Of a DNA stretch of 64,000 nt, positions 1 through 10,732 are shown in pieces. Each line of letters begins with the position of its first letter. Positions within the stretch are counted from its first letter, which is position 1. The notes below the pieces were generated by a model, which saw only the letters and a program-made list of their open reading frames with translations, was not told the DNA's origin and made no database searches. Source of the DNA: Streptomyces sp. MMG1121. Lineage in GTDB: Bacteria; Actinomycetota; Actinomycetes; Streptomycetales; Streptomycetaceae. Position numbers and translations under genes: made by a program. The stretch spans positions 62,001 through 126,000 of the forward strand of contig NZ_LGDV01000119.1 of NCBI RefSeq assembly GCF_001280015.1, read 5' to 3'.

Positions 1-864
<864 letters not shown>

Positions 865-894
865 CACGAGAGCGAACAAGACAGGAGTCACTGG

Positions 895-3393
895 GTGACG
901 GGTACGGACGTGGGCACGGAAGCAGAGGACTCGGGACCCAGCGGCTACGCGGCGGCCCGGCTGCGCCTCCTCACCGAGGGGGCGCGGTCCGGGCCGCCGC
1001 GCCGTGCCGCCCTCGCGGAACTGACCGACGACTGGCTCGCCGGACTGTTCACCGCGGCGGCCGCGGGGCTCACGGGAGCCTCCCTGGTCGCCGTCGGCGG
1101 TTACGGCCGCGGCGAGCTGTCCCCGCGCAGCGACCTCGACCTCGTGCTGCTGCACGACGGCTCCGACCCCGGCGCCGTCGCCGCCCTCGCCGACCGCCTC
1201 TGGTACCCCGTCTGGGACCTCGGCCTCGCCCTCGACCACTCCGTGCGCACCCCGGCGGAGGCCCGCAAGACGGCGGGCGAGGATCTGAAGGTCCAACTCG
1301 GCCTCCTGGACGCCCGCCACCTCGCCGGCGACCTCGGCCTCACCGCCGGCCTGCGTACGGCCGTCCTCGCCGACTGGCGCAACCAGGCGCCCAAACGCCT
1401 GCCCGAACTCCAGGAACTGTGCGCCGAACGCGCCGACCGGCAGGGCGAGCTGCAGTACCTGCTGGAACCCGACCTCAAGGAGGCGCGCGGCGGCCTGCGC
1501 GACGCCACCGCGCTGCGCGCCGTCGCCGCTTCCTGGCTCGCCGACGCCCCGCGCGAGGGCCTCGCCGACGCGCGCCGGCGCCTGCTCGACGTACGCGACG
1601 CCCTGCACCTGGCGACCGGCCGGGCGACCGACCGGCTCGCGCTCCAGGAGCAGGACCAGGTGGCCGCCGAGCTGGGCCTGCTGGACGCCGACACCCTGCT
1701 GCGGCAGGTGTACGAAGCGGCGCGTGTGATCGCGTACGCCAGTGACGTCACCTGGCGTGAGGTGGGGCGCGTACTGCGGTCGCGCGCCGTACGGCCGCGC
1801 CTGCGCAAACTGGCGAGGGAGCGAAGCGACTTCCTCAGGAGGGCGGTGGCGGGCGAGGGGAGGGCGCTGGGCGGCGGCACACCGGTCACCGAGCGGTCTC
1901 CGCTGGCCGAGGGAGTGGTGGAGCAGGACGGTGAGGTGGTGCTCGCCCGTGCCGCGCGCCCCGAGCGCGACCCCGTGCTCCCCTTGCGTGCGGCGGCCGC
2001 CGCGGCGCAGGCCGGCCTTCCGCTCTCCCTGCACGCCGTACGGCGCATGGCCGCCATCGCGCGCCCCCTGCCCACGCCCTGGCCCGCCGAGGCCCGGGAG
2101 CAACTGGTCACGCTGCTCGGCTCCGGCCGCCCGACCGTCGAGGTCTGGGAGGCGCTGGAGGCGGAGGGCCTGATCAGCCGCCTGCTGCCGGACTGGGAGC
2201 GGGTCCGCTGCCGTCCACAGCGCAATGCCGTCCATATCTGGACGGTCGACCGGCACCTGATCGAGACGGCCGTCCGCGCCTCCGCGCTGACCCGCCACGT
2301 CAGCCGACCCGACCTGCTCCTGGTCGCCGCCCTGCTGCACGACATCGGCAAGGGCTGGCCCGGCGACCACTCGGTGGCCGGCGAGATCATCGCCAAGGAC
2401 GTGGCGGCGCGGATCGGCTTCGACCGCGCGGACGTGGCGGTGCTGTCGACCCTGGTCCGCCATCACCTGCTCCTGATCGAGACGGCCACGCGCCGCGACC
2501 TGGACGATCCGGCCACGGTCCGCTCGGTCGCCGAGGCGGTCGGCACCCAGAGCACCCTGGAGCTGCTGCACGCGCTGACGGAGGCCGACGCCCTCGCCAC
2601 CGGACCGGCCGCCTGGTCGTCCTGGCGCGGCTCCCTCGTCGCCGACCTGGTCCGGCGGGTCGCCGCCGTGCTCGCCGGGGACACCCCGGACGAGCCCGAG
2701 CCGGCCGCGCCCTCGGCCGAACAGGAGCGCCTCGCCATCGAGGCGTTCCGCACCGGGGGCCCGGTCCTCGCCCTGCGCGCCCAGACGGAACCGGCCACCG
2801 AGGACGAGACCTCCGGTGGACCCCTCGGCGTCGAGCTGCTCATCGCCGTACCGGACCAGCCCGCCGTGCTCCCCGCGGTCGCCGGTGTCCTCGCCGTGCA
2901 CCGTCTGACCGTGCGCACGGCCGAGCTGCGCGCGCTGCGCCTGCCGGACGACGTGGACGACGGCGCGGTCCTGCTGCTGAACTGGCGGGTCGCCGCCGAG
3001 TACGGCTCCCTGCCGCAGGCCGCCCGGCTGCGCGCCGACCTCGTCCGCGCCCTGGACGGCTCCCTGGACATCGCCGGGCGCCTCGCCGAACGGGACGCGG
3101 CCTACCCACGCCGCCGCGGCCGGCTCGCCCCGCCGCCCCGCGTCACGGTGGCCCCCGCCGCCTCCCACCACGCCACGGTCATCGAGGTCCGCGCCCAGGA
3201 CGCCCCGGGCCTGCTGCACCGCATCGGCATGGCCCTGGAGAAGGCGGGGGTACGGGTGCGCAGCATGCACGTGAGCACGCTGGGCTCCAACGCGGTCGAC
3301 GCCTTCTACGTCACCACCGGCGCGGGTGCTCAGCTGCCGGGGGAGGACGCGTCGTCGCTGGCCCGGGTGCTGGAGGAGACGTTGCGCGGATGA
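895..3393 (+). CDS. glnD: PII nucleotidyltransferase/deadenylylase GlnD
   Basis: 832 residues, starting at GTG. Domain order is standard: an N-terminal nucleotidyltransferase with GGYGRGELSPRSDLDL at residues ~68-83, a GlnD-specific helical region, an HD phosphohydrolase domain with LLHDIGKG at ~482, and two C-terminal ACT-type regulatory domains (about 640-715 and 755-832, the second containing EVRAQDAPGLLHRIG). It modifies and demodifies GlnK at Tyr51 according to nitrogen status; in Streptomyces this is adenylylation. It is the last gene of the amtB-glnK-glnD operon. Large open frames on the opposite strand are high-G+C shadows. Confidence 0.96.
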   Translation: MTGTDVGTEAEDSGPSGYAAARLRLLTEGARSGPPRRAALAELTDDWLAGLFTAAAAGLTGASLVAVGGYGRGELSPRSDLDLVLLHDGSDPGAVAALADRLWYPVWDLGLALDHSVRTPAEARKTAGEDLKVQLGLLDARHLAGDLGLTAGLRTAVLADWRNQAPKRLPELQELCAERADRQGELQYLLEPDLKEARGGLRDATALRAVAASWLADAPREGLADARRRLLDVRDALHLATGRATDRLALQEQDQVAAELGLLDADTLLRQVYEAARVIAYASDVTWREVGRVLRSRAVRPRLRKLARERSDFLRRAVAGEGRALGGGTPVTERSPLAEGVVEQDGEVVLARAARPERDPVLPLRAAAAAAQAGLPLSLHAVRRMAAIARPLPTPWPAEAREQLVTLLGSGRPTVEVWEALEAEGLISRLLPDWERVRCRPQRNAVHIWTVDRHLIETAVRASALTRHVSRPDLLLVAALLHDIGKGWPGDHSVAGEIIAKDVAARIGFDRADVAVLSTLVRHHLLLIETATRRDLDDPATVRSVAEAVGTQSTLELLHALTEADALATGPAAWSSWRGSLVADLVRRVAAVLAGDTPDEPEPAAPSAEQERLAIEAFRTGGPVLALRAQTEPATEDETSGGPLGVELLIAVPDQPAVLPAVAGVLAVHRLTVRTAELRALRLPDDVDDGAVLLLNWRVAAEYGSLPQAARLRADLVRALDGSLDIAGRLAERDAAYPRRRGRLAPPPRVTVAPAASHHATVIEVRAQDAPGLLHRIGMALEKAGVRVRSMHVSTLGSNAVDAFYVTTGAGAQLPGEDASSLARVLEETLRG

Positions 3394-3486
3394 GTCGGGG
3401 GACGACCCTGCCCCGGTGTCTTCGGCGCCGGGATACCCTGGAGGGCGATTCCCAGACCGTCACCGACCCCGAGGACCGCGAGCGCC

Positions 3487-5037
3487 GTGTTCGACACTCT
3501 CTCCGATCGCCTGTCAGCGACTTTCAAGAACCTGCGCGGCAAGGGACGGCTCTCCGAGGCGGACATCGACGCCACGGCGCGCGAGATCCGTATCGCGCTC
3601 CTCGAAGCGGACGTGGCCCTGCCCGTCGTGCGCACGTTCATCAAGAACATCAAGGAGCGCGCACTCGGTTCCGAGGTCTCCAAGGCGCTGAACCCCGCCC
3701 AGCAGGTCCTGAAGATCGTCAACGACGAGCTGGTCACCATCCTCGGTGGCGAGACCCGTCGCCTGCGCTTCGCCAAGCAGCCGCCCACCGTGATCATGCT
3801 GGCCGGTCTCCAGGGCGCCGGTAAGACCACCCTCGCGGGCAAGCTCGCCAGCTGGCTGAAGGAGCAGGGCCACTCGCCGCTGCTCGTCGCCTGTGACCTG
3901 CAGCGTCCGAACGCCGTCAACCAGCTCAGCGTCGTCGCCGAGCGCGCCGGTGTCGCCGTCTACGCCCCCGAGCCGGGCAACGGCGTCGGCAACCCGGTGA
4001 AGGTCGCCGAGGACTCCATCGAGTTCGCGAAGTCCAAGGTCCACGACATCGTGATCGTGGACACCGCCGGCCGCCTCGGCATCGACCAGGAGATGATGCA
4101 GCAGGCCGCGGACATCAGGGACGCGGTCAAGCCCGACGAGATCCTCTTCGTCGTCGACGCGATGATCGGTCAGGACGCGGTCAACACCGCCGAGGCCTTC
4201 CGCGACGGCGTCGGCTTCGACGGCGTGGTCCTCTCGAAGCTCGACGGCGACGCCCGCGGTGGTGCCGCGCTGTCCATCCGGCAGATCACCGGCAAGCCGA
4301 TCATGTTCGCGTCGAACGGCGAGAAGCTGGACGACTTCGACGCGTTCCACCCGGACCGGATGGCCTCCCGCATCCTCGACATGGGTGACCTGCTCACCCT
4401 GATCGAGCAGGCGGAGAAGACCTTCAGCCAGGAAGAGGCCGCCAAGATGGCCTCGAAGCTGGCGTCCAAGAAGGGCCAGGACTTCACCCTGGACGACTTC
4501 CTGGCCCAGATGGAGCAGGTCAGGAAGATGGGCTCCATCTCCAAGCTGCTCGGCATGCTTCCGGGCATGGGCCAGATCAAGGACCAGATCCAGAACATCG
4601 ACGAACGGGACGTCGACCGCACCGCCGCGATCATCAAGTCGATGACCCCGGCCGAGCGCCAGGAACCGACGATCATCAACGGCTCGCGCCGCGCCCGTAT
4701 CGCCAAGGGTTCCGGTGTCGAGGTCGGCGCGGTGAAGAACCTGGTCGAGCGGTTCTTCGAGGCCCGCAAGATGATGTCCCGGATGGCGCAGGGCGGCGGG
4801 ATGCCGGGCATGCCGGGGATCCCGGGCATGGGCGGCGGTCCCGGCCGGTCGAAGAAGCAGCCGAAGAAGGCCAAGGGCAAGCAGCGCTCCGGCAACCCGA
4901 TGAAGCGCAAGCAGCAGGAACTGGAGGAGGCCCAGCGCCGCGACACCGCGGCTGCGGGCGGCAACGCCTTCGGCCTGCCCCAGCAGGGCGGCCAGGACTT
5001 CGAGCTGCCGGACGAGTTCAAGAAGTTCATGGGCTGA
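3487..5037 (+). CDS. ffh: Signal recognition particle GTPase Ffh
   Basis: 516 residues, GTG start. The N domain (1-~90) is followed by the G domain with the P-loop GLQGAGKTT at ~108-116, DTAGR near residue 195 and the GDARGGAALS region near 255. A methionine-rich M domain (~325-440) binds 4.5S RNA and signal peptides. The Gly/Met run (GMPGMPGIPGMGG) and the Lys-rich tail with PMKRKQQELEE are typical of actinobacterial Ffh. It delivers nascent membrane proteins to FtsY and SecYEG. It stands alone, followed by a clear hairpin terminator. Confidence 0.97.
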   Translation: MFDTLSDRLSATFKNLRGKGRLSEADIDATAREIRIALLEADVALPVVRTFIKNIKERALGSEVSKALNPAQQVLKIVNDELVTILGGETRRLRFAKQPPTVIMLAGLQGAGKTTLAGKLASWLKEQGHSPLLVACDLQRPNAVNQLSVVAERAGVAVYAPEPGNGVGNPVKVAEDSIEFAKSKVHDIVIVDTAGRLGIDQEMMQQAADIRDAVKPDEILFVVDAMIGQDAVNTAEAFRDGVGFDGVVLSKLDGDARGGAALSIRQITGKPIMFASNGEKLDDFDAFHPDRMASRILDMGDLLTLIEQAEKTFSQEEAAKMASKLASKKGQDFTLDDFLAQMEQVRKMGSISKLLGMLPGMGQIKDQIQNIDERDVDRTAAIIKSMTPAERQEPTIINGSRRARIAKGSGVEVGAVKNLVERFFEARKMMSRMAQGGGMPGMPGIPGMGGGPGRSKKQPKKAKGKQRSGNPMKRKQQELEEAQRRDTAAAGGNAFGLPQQGGQDFELPDEFKKFMG

Positions 5038-5058
5038 CCGAGCCCGTCGTACGTCCCG

Positions 5059-5088
5059 GAGGGCGCCCTTCCACGGAGGGGCGCCCTC
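5059..5088 (+). terminator. Hairpin terminator after ffh
   Basis: A 10-bp perfect stem (GAGGGCGCCC at 5059-5068 with GGGCGCCCTC at 5079-5088) closes a 10-base loop 21 bases after the ffh stop. There is no U-tract, as is common in Streptomyces. Confidence 0.7.
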
Positions 5089-5128
5089 TGCGCATGCCAC
5101 CGCCTGAACGGTGTCGTACCGTCCCGGT

Positions 5129-7069
5129 ATGACCAACCCCGCGCCGCCACGCAAGTCGCCCGACCAGCCCTGGCGTACCGAGGGCGCCCCCGACGAGCCG
5201 CCGCAGCAGCCGCCCGGCGGGCGCCGGATGCGCGGCGGCTGGTGGCGGCTGGTCATCACGGCGCTGATCGTGTACCTGATCGCCAACCTGGTGCTGTCCT
5301 ACTTGGACCAGGAGAACGAGCCGACGATTTCGTACACCGAGTTCAGCAAACAGGTGAACGACGGCAATGTCGCCAAGATCTACGCCAAGGGCGACTCGAT
5401 CCAGGGCCAGCTGAAGAAGGAGCAGAAGAACCCCGACGGCGGCAAGAACTACACCAAGTTCAACACCGAGCGGCCGTCCTTCGCCCACGACGACCTCTGG
5501 GCGAACCTGACCAAGCACAACGTCACGGTCACCGCCGAGCCGGTCGTCCAGCACCGCAGCTTCCTGTCCAACCTGCTGATCTCGCTCGCGCCGATGCTGA
5601 TTCTGATCGCGGTCTGGATCTTCATCGCCCGGCGGATGAGCGCGGGCCTCGGCGGCGCGGGCGGCATGCTGGGCCGCAAAGCACCGCCGAAACCGGTCGA
5701 GCTGGTGCCGGGGGAGAAGCGCACCACCTTCGCCGACGTGGCCGGCATCGATGAGGTCCAGGGCGAGCTGAACGACGTCGTCGACTTCCTGAAGAACCCC
5801 GACGCCTACCGTCGGATGGGTGCCAAGATGCCCCGCGGTGTGCTGCTCGCGGGCCCGCCCGGCACCGGAAAGACGCTGCTCGCGCGCGCGGTGGCGGGCG
5901 AGGCGGGCGTGCCCTTCTTCTCCGCCTCCGCGTCCGAGTTCATCGAGATGATCGTGGGCGTGGGCGCCTCGCGCGTGCGTGAGCTGTTCGCGGAGGCCCG
6001 CAAGGTCGCCCCGTCGATCATCTTCATCGACGAGATCGACACCATCGGGCGGGCCCGCGGCGGCGGCGCCTCGATGGGCGGGCACGACGAGCGCGAGCAG
6101 ACCCTGAACCAGATCCTGACCGAGATGGACGGCTTCTCCGGCTCGGAGGGCGTCATCGTCATCGCGGCCACCAACCGCGCCGACATCCTCGACCCGGCCC
6201 TGACCCGTCCCGGCCGTTTCGACCGGGTGGTCCAGGTCTCGCCCCCGGACCGCGGCGGCCGCGAGGCCATCCTGGAGATCCACACCCGCGACATCCCGCT
6301 CGCCGCCAACGTCGACCTCGCCCAGGTCGCCCGGACGACCCCGGGCATGACCGGCGCGGACCTCGCCAACCTCGCCAACGAGGCCGCCCTGCTGGCGGTG
6401 AAGCGGAAGCAGGAGCGCGTGACCCAGTCCGACATGTCCGACGCGCTGGAGAAGGTCCAGCTGGGCGCGGAACGGCCGCTGGTGATGCCCGAGGAGGAGC
6501 GCCGGCGCACCGCCTACCACGAGAGCGGACACGCCCTGCTCGGCATGCTCCAGCCGGGCGCCGACCCGGTCCGCAAGATCACCATCGTGCCGCGCGGCCG
6601 GGCCCTCGGCGTCACCCTGTCCACGCCGGACGCGGACAAGTACGCGTACACCGAGGAGTACCTGCGCGGCCGGATCATCGGCGCGCTCGGCGGCATGGCG
6701 GCCGAGCACGTCGTCTACGACGTGATCACCACCGGTTCCGAGAGCGACCTGGAACAGGTCACCAACATCGCGCGCGGGATGGTCTCCCGCTGGGGCATGA
6801 GCGAGGAGGTGGGCCGCCTCTCCGCGCTCCCGAACGACGCCCAGCAGGCCTACGGACTCGCCGCCGCCCCGCAGACCCTGGACGTCATCGACTCCGAGAT
6901 GCGCCGGATCGTGGACGAGTGCTACGAGGAGGCGTGCCGCAAACTCCGCGACCACCGCGGCCAGTTGGACGCCCTCGCCCAGGCGCTGCTGCAGAACGAG
7001 ACGCTGGAGGAGGCGGACGCGTACCGGATCGCCGGGATCACGCGCCTGACCAAGGACATCGACTCCTAG
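5129..7069 (+). CDS. ftsH: ATP-dependent zinc metalloprotease FtsH
   Basis: 646 residues from the ATG at 5129; an in-frame GTG at 5111 would add six residues. After a Pro-rich cytoplasmic N-terminus there are two membrane helices (about [19 protein letters not shown] and [18 protein letters not shown]) around a short extracytoplasmic segment. The AAA+ module has Walker A GPPGTGKT (~242), Walker B IIFIDEID, and the second region of homology around [19 protein letters not shown]. The protease site HESGH is at ~464. The protein is a membrane-anchored hexameric protease for membrane-protein quality control. Streptomyces usually carry more than one FtsH. Its stop overlaps that of the convergent methyltransferase gene. 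Confidence 0.93.
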   Translation: MTNPAPPRKSPDQPWRTEGAPDEPPQQPPGGRRMRGGWWRLVITALIVYLIANLVLSYLDQENEPTISYTEFSKQVNDGNVAKIYAKGDSIQGQLKKEQKNPDGGKNYTKFNTERPSFAHDDLWANLTKHNVTVTAEPVVQHRSFLSNLLISLAPMLILIAVWIFIARRMSAGLGGAGGMLGRKAPPKPVELVPGEKRTTFADVAGIDEVQGELNDVVDFLKNPDAYRRMGAKMPRGVLLAGPPGTGKTLLARAVAGEAGVPFFSASASEFIEMIVGVGASRVRELFAEARKVAPSIIFIDEIDTIGRARGGGASMGGHDEREQTLNQILTEMDGFSGSEGVIVIAATNRADILDPALTRPGRFDRVVQVSPPDRGGREAILEIHTRDIPLAANVDLAQVARTTPGMTGADLANLANEAALLAVKRKQERVTQSDMSDALEKVQLGAERPLVMPEEERRRTAYHESGHALLGMLQPGADPVRKITIVPRGRALGVTLSTPDADKYAYTEEYLRGRIIGALGGMAAEHVVYDVITTGSESDLEQVTNIARGMVSRWGMSEEVGRLSALPNDAQQAYGLAAAPQTLDVIDSEMRRIVDECYEEACRKLRDHRGQLDALAQALLQNETLEEADAYRIAGITRLTKDIDS

Positions 7070-7995
7070 GGCACGCGGGCGACCAGATAGCGGAAGACGT
7101 TCGGCATCCACACGGTCCCGTCCGGGCGCCGGTACGGATGCAGGGCCTCGGTCAGTTCCTTGTCGACCTGCTTGGCGTCCGTCGCCGCGATCGCCGCGTC
7201 GAACAGCCCCGTCGACAACAGACCCCGTACGGCACTGTCGAGGTCGGCGTACCCGAACGGGCAGGCGACCCGCCCCGAGCCGTCCGGCTTCAGCCCGGCC
7301 CGCTGCGCGACCTCCTCCAGGTCGTCCCGCCCGGCGGGCCGCCAACTGCCCGTGCCGCACAGCGGATCGGCCAGCTTCGTCGCCACCCGCAGCACCGAGG
7401 AGGTGGCACAGCGCTCCGGCGGCCCCCACCCGGCGAGCACCACGGCGGCCCCGCGCCGGGCCCTCGGCAACGCCTGCGCCAGCGACTCCCCGAGCCCCTC
7501 GGAGCCCCCCGAGAGACAGCCGACCGGCTCGAAGAGGGTCACCAGGTTGTACGCCTCCGCCTCCGCGGCACCCCCGTCAGGCACGTCGGCGGGCGATCCG
7601 GCGACGAGCTCCACACCGGCACGCGCGCGCGTACGGCCGCTCGTGCCGGGCCCGCCGAAGCCGCTCCCGCCCCCCTTCCTGCCCCCCCTCCCGCTCGGCG
7701 AGGCGTGCGGCAGGAGGCGTTCGCGGGCCAGGGCGAGGCGTTCGGGGGAGTGGGCCTCGACGCCGGTGACCGCGGCCCCTCTGGAGACGGCCATCAGCAG
7801 CGCGAGCCCGGATCCGCAGCGCAGGCCCAGGAGCCGGGTGACGGGGCCCACTTCGAGCCGCTCGTAGACGGCTTCGTAGAGCGGGACCAGCATCCGCTCC
7901 TGGATCTCGGACCAGTCACGCGCGCGTGCGCACAGGTCCACGCGGGGTGCGGAATCCGCGTGAGCCGTGTGCTGCCGCACGAGCGTAGGTGTCAT
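7066..7995 (-). CDS. Class I SAM-dependent methyltransferase-like protein
   Basis: 309 residues from the ATG at 7995. A Rossmann-type SAM site is visible as LLGLRCGSGLALLMAVSRGAAVTGVEAHS (split: glycine loop GLRCGSG, acidic end of strand 2 at VEAHS). It is followed by a Gly/Lys-rich linker and a segment like a class I catalytic core (YNLVTLFEPVGCLS). The C-terminal part (SAVRGLLSTGLFDAAIAATD...RRPDGTVWMPNVFRYLVA) matches a common actinobacterial family of unknown substrate. The gene converges on ftsH with overlapping stop codons (CTAG). I do not recognise its substrate. Confidence 0.75.
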   Translation of the reverse strand: MTPTLVRQHTAHADSAPRVDLCARARDWSEIQERMLVPLYEAVYERLEVGPVTRLLGLRCGSGLALLMAVSRGAAVTGVEAHSPERLALARERLLPHASPSGRGGRKGGGSGFGGPGTSGRTRARAGVELVAGSPADVPDGGAAEAEAYNLVTLFEPVGCLSGGSEGLGESLAQALPRARRGAAVVLAGWGPPERCATSSVLRVATKLADPLCGTGSWRPAGRDDLEEVAQRAGLKPDGSGRVACPFGYADLDSAVRGLLSTGLFDAAIAATDAKQVDKELTEALHPYRRPDGTVWMPNVFRYLVARVP

Positions 7996-8482
7996 AGGTA
8001 AGCGCCCCAATCCGCCGACAGTTCGCCGCTGCGCCCGGTGCATGGCCCCCGTACCGTGCGCGCGCACTTCCCACGTATGTCAGGTAACTCCCGGCTCGCG
8101 ACGGCGTCCAGGGGTCGTGGAGCCCCGCTTGGGGTCCGATCGCGTCTGTGGCGAGATTTCACATCCCGGCAATCTGGATGGCCGTACGGTGTCCGCTCCC
8201 GCAGACGGGCCGGTGCCAGGGGGTCGGACGGTGCGCGGTAGGGTCGCGACCGTCTCCGGACGCGGGCGAGCCGGGGCTTCGCACCGACAGCGGCCGAAAC
8301 GCCTCTTGCGCATCCGCCGGTTCCCGCCCCACCGGGTACTACACGCCGGGTCGTACGGCGGACTACGCACCAGCTTGGTATGAGCTGTGAGGCTTCTCCG
8401 CAGATCAGCGCACCCGCCCTCGTCAGGACGCATCAGTGGCAACTGACGGGTACGTGCAAATTATTTGGGATGCCCCGGAATA
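7996..8482. other. Gene-free stretch between divergent genes
   Basis: Nearly 0.5 kb between the methyltransferase start and the SprT-like gene. No convincing coding frame is seen. It becomes A+T-richer toward 8455-8485 (for example AAATTATTTGGG), as expected for a promoter region. Start codons upstream of 7995 in the methyltransferase frame were not chosen. Confidence 0.6.
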
Positions 8483-8508
8483 GGAACACAGGGGCACCCC
8501 CGCTCGTT
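8483..8508 (+). promoter_or_regulatory. ECF-sigma-type promoter of the SprT-like gene
   Basis: GGAAC at 8483-8487 and CGTT at 8505-8508 are separated by 17 bases, matching the -35/-10 pattern of group IV (ECF) sigma factors. Transcription would begin about 8-9 bases after CGTT, essentially at the GTG start at 8517, giving a leaderless mRNA. No Shine-Dalgarno sequence is present before that GTG, which agrees. Confidence 0.5.
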
Positions 8509-8516
8509 GTCATTAC

Positions 8517-9113
8517 GTGAGCACGACACAGACACCACCTGTACTCGCCGCAGAGCTGGCGCAGGCGTGGGCCGACATTCAGCGGTACCACCCCGAGCTG
8601 CCGGACCTTGCCGCGCCAGAGTCCCTGATCGGAGAGTCGTCTTCCGCGTGTGGGCACGAGCTCTCCTTCGAACGACTGCTCCATGAGGCAGTCCACGGCA
8701 TCGCCGCAGCCCGTGGGATCCGCGACACCTCCCGCGCCGGCCGGTACCACAACCGCCGCTTCCTGGCGATCGCCGAGGAGCTGGGCCTGGACCACCCCGA
8801 GGAGCCGCACCCGAGCAGCGGCTTCTCACTGGTCACGCTCAACCCCGAGGCGAAGCGGCGCTACCGCCCGACCATCGAGCGGCTCCAGCGCGCGCTGAAG
8901 GCCCACACGGCGGCCACCACGACCGACACCACCCGCTCCTTCCGCGGCCCGGCCGCCCGGCACGGCTCCTCCGGTGGGGGCGTCCGCGTCAAGGCGGTCT
9001 GCGACTGCGGGCGCAATGTCCGGGTGGTCCCCTCGGTCCTGGCCCAGGCGCCGATCGTCTGCGGCGGCTGCGGCAAGCCGTTCAGAATCCCCGAGGTCGC
9101 CGGAGCCGCGTGA
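8517..9113 (+). CDS. SprT-like zinc metalloprotease-fold protein
   Basis: 198 residues, GTG start. It contains the zincin motif HEAVH at ~56-60, with a third likely metal ligand His in the downstream segment DTSRAGRYHNRRFLAIAEELGL. That segment is the hallmark of SprT-like domains (the Spartan-related family). A C-terminal zinc ribbon with Cys pairs (CDC at ~162, CGGC at ~182) completes the SprT architecture. A low-complexity Thr/Arg/Gly linker joins the two. SprT-like proteins act on DNA-bound or DNA-protein crosslinked substrates in eukaryotes; bacterial roles are mostly unproven. It is isolated, preceded by an ECF-type promoter and followed 305 bases later by rpsP. Confidence 0.75.
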   Translation: MSTTQTPPVLAAELAQAWADIQRYHPELPDLAAPESLIGESSSACGHELSFERLLHEAVHGIAAARGIRDTSRAGRYHNRRFLAIAEELGLDHPEEPHPSSGFSLVTLNPEAKRRYRPTIERLQRALKAHTAATTTDTTRSFRGPAARHGSSGGGVRVKAVCDCGRNVRVVPSVLAQAPIVCGGCGKPFRIPEVAGAA

Positions 9114-9418
9114 CGCGCACCGCGAGAACCGGCATCTCGTGGGTGCCGGGTCGCAGGCGGCCATGTGGACAGCCCCGGGCAGCGCACCCGACGTGACCTC
9201 ACCTCCACGCCGGGTGCCGCACCGGCATGCCCGGACGCGGCTCACGTGCCCTCGACCGAGAGCGACCCGCGGGGTGTGGCACAATGGCTAGCTGTACTCG
9301 ACAGCCGCACAGGACCCCTCTCTCCTCCGGCTGACGCGTCCGTCGGGCACTCGGGTACCGCAACCCCACGCGGCAGCTCGCCGTGCCCAACCACGTCAAT
9401 CCAGGAGAATCCACTCCC
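9114..9418 (+). promoter_or_regulatory. Leader/promoter region of the rpsP operon
   Basis: 305 bases without a gene. It holds a possible -10 region (CACAAT within TGTGGCACAATGG, about 9280), a small inverted repeat GCTGTACTCGACAGC just after it (~9290-9304), and a Shine-Dalgarno sequence CAGGAGA about 12 bases before the rpsP start. The -35 element is not clear. Confidence 0.4.
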
Positions 9419-9838
9419 GTGGCAGTCAAGATCAAGCTGAAGCGTCTGGGCAAGATCCGTTCGCCTCACTACCGCATCGTCATCGCCGACTCCCGTACCC
9501 GCCGTGACGGCCGGGCCATCGAGGAGATCGGCAAGTACCACCCGACCTACAACCCGTCGGTCATCGAGGTGGACGCCGAGCGCGTGGCGTACTGGCTGGG
9601 TGTCGGCGCGCAGCCGACCGAGCCCGTTCTCGCCATCCTGAAGAAGACCGGCGACTGGCAGAAGTTCAAGGGCGAGCCCGCCCCGGCTCCGCTGCTCGTC
9701 GCCGCCCCGAAGGCCGCGCGTCCGTCGTTCGAGGCTCTCGGCGGTGACGACGAGGGCAAGGGTGAGGCGATCACCCAGAAGAAGAAGGCTGAGAAGAAGG
9801 ACGAGGCCGCTGCCGAGTCCGAGTCGACCGAGGCCTGA
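9419..9838 (+). CDS. rpsP: 30S ribosomal protein S16
   Basis: 139 residues from the GTG at 9419, chosen because the mature S16 start [11 protein letters not shown] follows it directly and CAGGAGA sits ~12 bases upstream. The core (1-~85) is canonical S16, including [24 protein letters not shown]. The C-terminal ~50 residues form the Lys/Glu/Ala-rich tail typical of actinobacteria. First gene of the rpsP-KH-rimM-trmD-rplS operon. Confidence 0.97.
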   Translation: MAVKIKLKRLGKIRSPHYRIVIADSRTRRDGRAIEEIGKYHPTYNPSVIEVDAERVAYWLGVGAQPTEPVLAILKKTGDWQKFKGEPAPAPLLVAAPKAARPSFEALGGDDEGKGEAITQKKKAEKKDEAAAESESTEA

Positions 9839-9843
9839 GCAGC

Positions 9844-10083
9844 ATGCTCGAAGAGGCGCTTGAGCACCTCGTGAAGGGCATCGTCGACAACCCTGACGAT
9901 GTGCAGGTCGCCTCGCGCAACCTGCGTCGCGGGCGCGTGCTGGAGGTCCGGGTGCACCCCGACGACCTCGGCAAGGTGATCGGCCGCAACGGCCGTACCG
10001 CGCGCGCCCTGCGCACCGTCGTGGGCGCCATCGGCGGTCGCGGTGTCCGCGTCGACCTCGTCGACGTGGACCACGTCCGCTGA
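9844..10083 (+). CDS. KH-domain RNA-binding protein (KhpA/YlqC type)
   Basis: 79 residues. It consists of a single KH domain with the GxxG loop in [13 protein letters not shown]. This is the small RNA-binding protein called KhpA/YlqC in Firmicutes. It lies between rpsP and rimM in most Gram-positive bacteria, five bases after the rpsP stop, so it is translationally linked. In other bacteria it pairs with a larger KH/Jag protein and binds many RNAs. Confidence 0.93.
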   Translation: MLEEALEHLVKGIVDNPDDVQVASRNLRRGRVLEVRVHPDDLGKVIGRNGRTARALRTVVGAIGGRGVRVDLVDVDHVR

Positions 10084-10189
10084 CGCTTCATCGCAACCGG
10101 CTCGGGCCGGGGAGGGCCACTGGGCCGTCCCCGGCCCGAAGTCGTATGCGCAGTCGTATGCGGCAGGAGATGACAGGAGAATTGGACTC

Positions 10190-10732
10190 GTGCAGCTGGT
10201 AGTCGCACGGATCGGCCGCGCCCACGGCATCAAGGGCGAGGTCACCGTCGAGGTACGTACCGACGAGCCGGAGCTGCGGCTCGCCCCGGGGGCCGTCCTG
10301 GCCACCGACCCGGCCACCGCCGGGCCCCTCACCATCGCCACCGGCCGCGTCCACAGCGGCCGCCTCCTGCTGCGCTTCGAGGGCGTCACCGACCGCACCG
10401 CGGCCGAGGCCCTGCGTAACACCGTGCTGATCGCCGACATCGACCCCGAGGAACTCCCCGAGGGCGAGGACGAGTACTACGACCACCAGCTCATGGACCT
10501 CGACGTGGTCACCGAGGACGGGGTGGAGGTCGGCCGGATCACCGAGATCTCGCACCTGCCCTCGCAGGACCTGTTCATCGTGGAACGCCCGGACGGGACC
10601 GAGGTCATGATCCCCTTCGTGGAGGAGATCGTCACCGAGATCGACCTGGAGGAGCAGAAGGCCGTCATCGCGCCGCCGCCCGGACTGATCGACGACCGCG
10701 CGGTGATCGACTCGACCCGGGAAGAGTCCTGA
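10190..10732 (+). CDS. rimM: 16S rRNA processing factor RimM
   Basis: 180 residues from the GTG at 10190, with GACAGGAGA upstream. The start motif [16 protein letters not shown] is characteristic. An N-terminal RimM barrel (1-~90) is followed by a PRC-barrel (from ~[16 protein letters not shown]) ending in [17 protein letters not shown]. RimM binds S19 and assists maturation of the 30S head. Its stop overlaps the trmD start by one base (TGATG). Confidence 0.96.
   Translation: MQLVVARIGRAHGIKGEVTVEVRTDEPELRLAPGAVLATDPATAGPLTIATGRVHSGRLLLRFEGVTDRTAAEALRNTVLIADIDPEELPEGEDEYYDHQLMDLDVVTEDGVEVGRITEISHLPSQDLFIVERPDGTEVMIPFVEEIVTEIDLEEQKAVIAPPPGLIDDRAVIDSTREES

Noticed and set aside
3514..5286. 590-codon open frame antisense to ffh and the start of ftsH
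   Set aside because: Shadow of conserved coding sequence; no family resemblance or start signals.
8477..8508. SigR-type promoter (GGAAT...GTT) before the SprT-like gene
   Set aside because: GGAAT at 8477 is 24 bases from GTT at 8506, too far for the SigR consensus; the GGAAC-N17-CGTT pair fits better.
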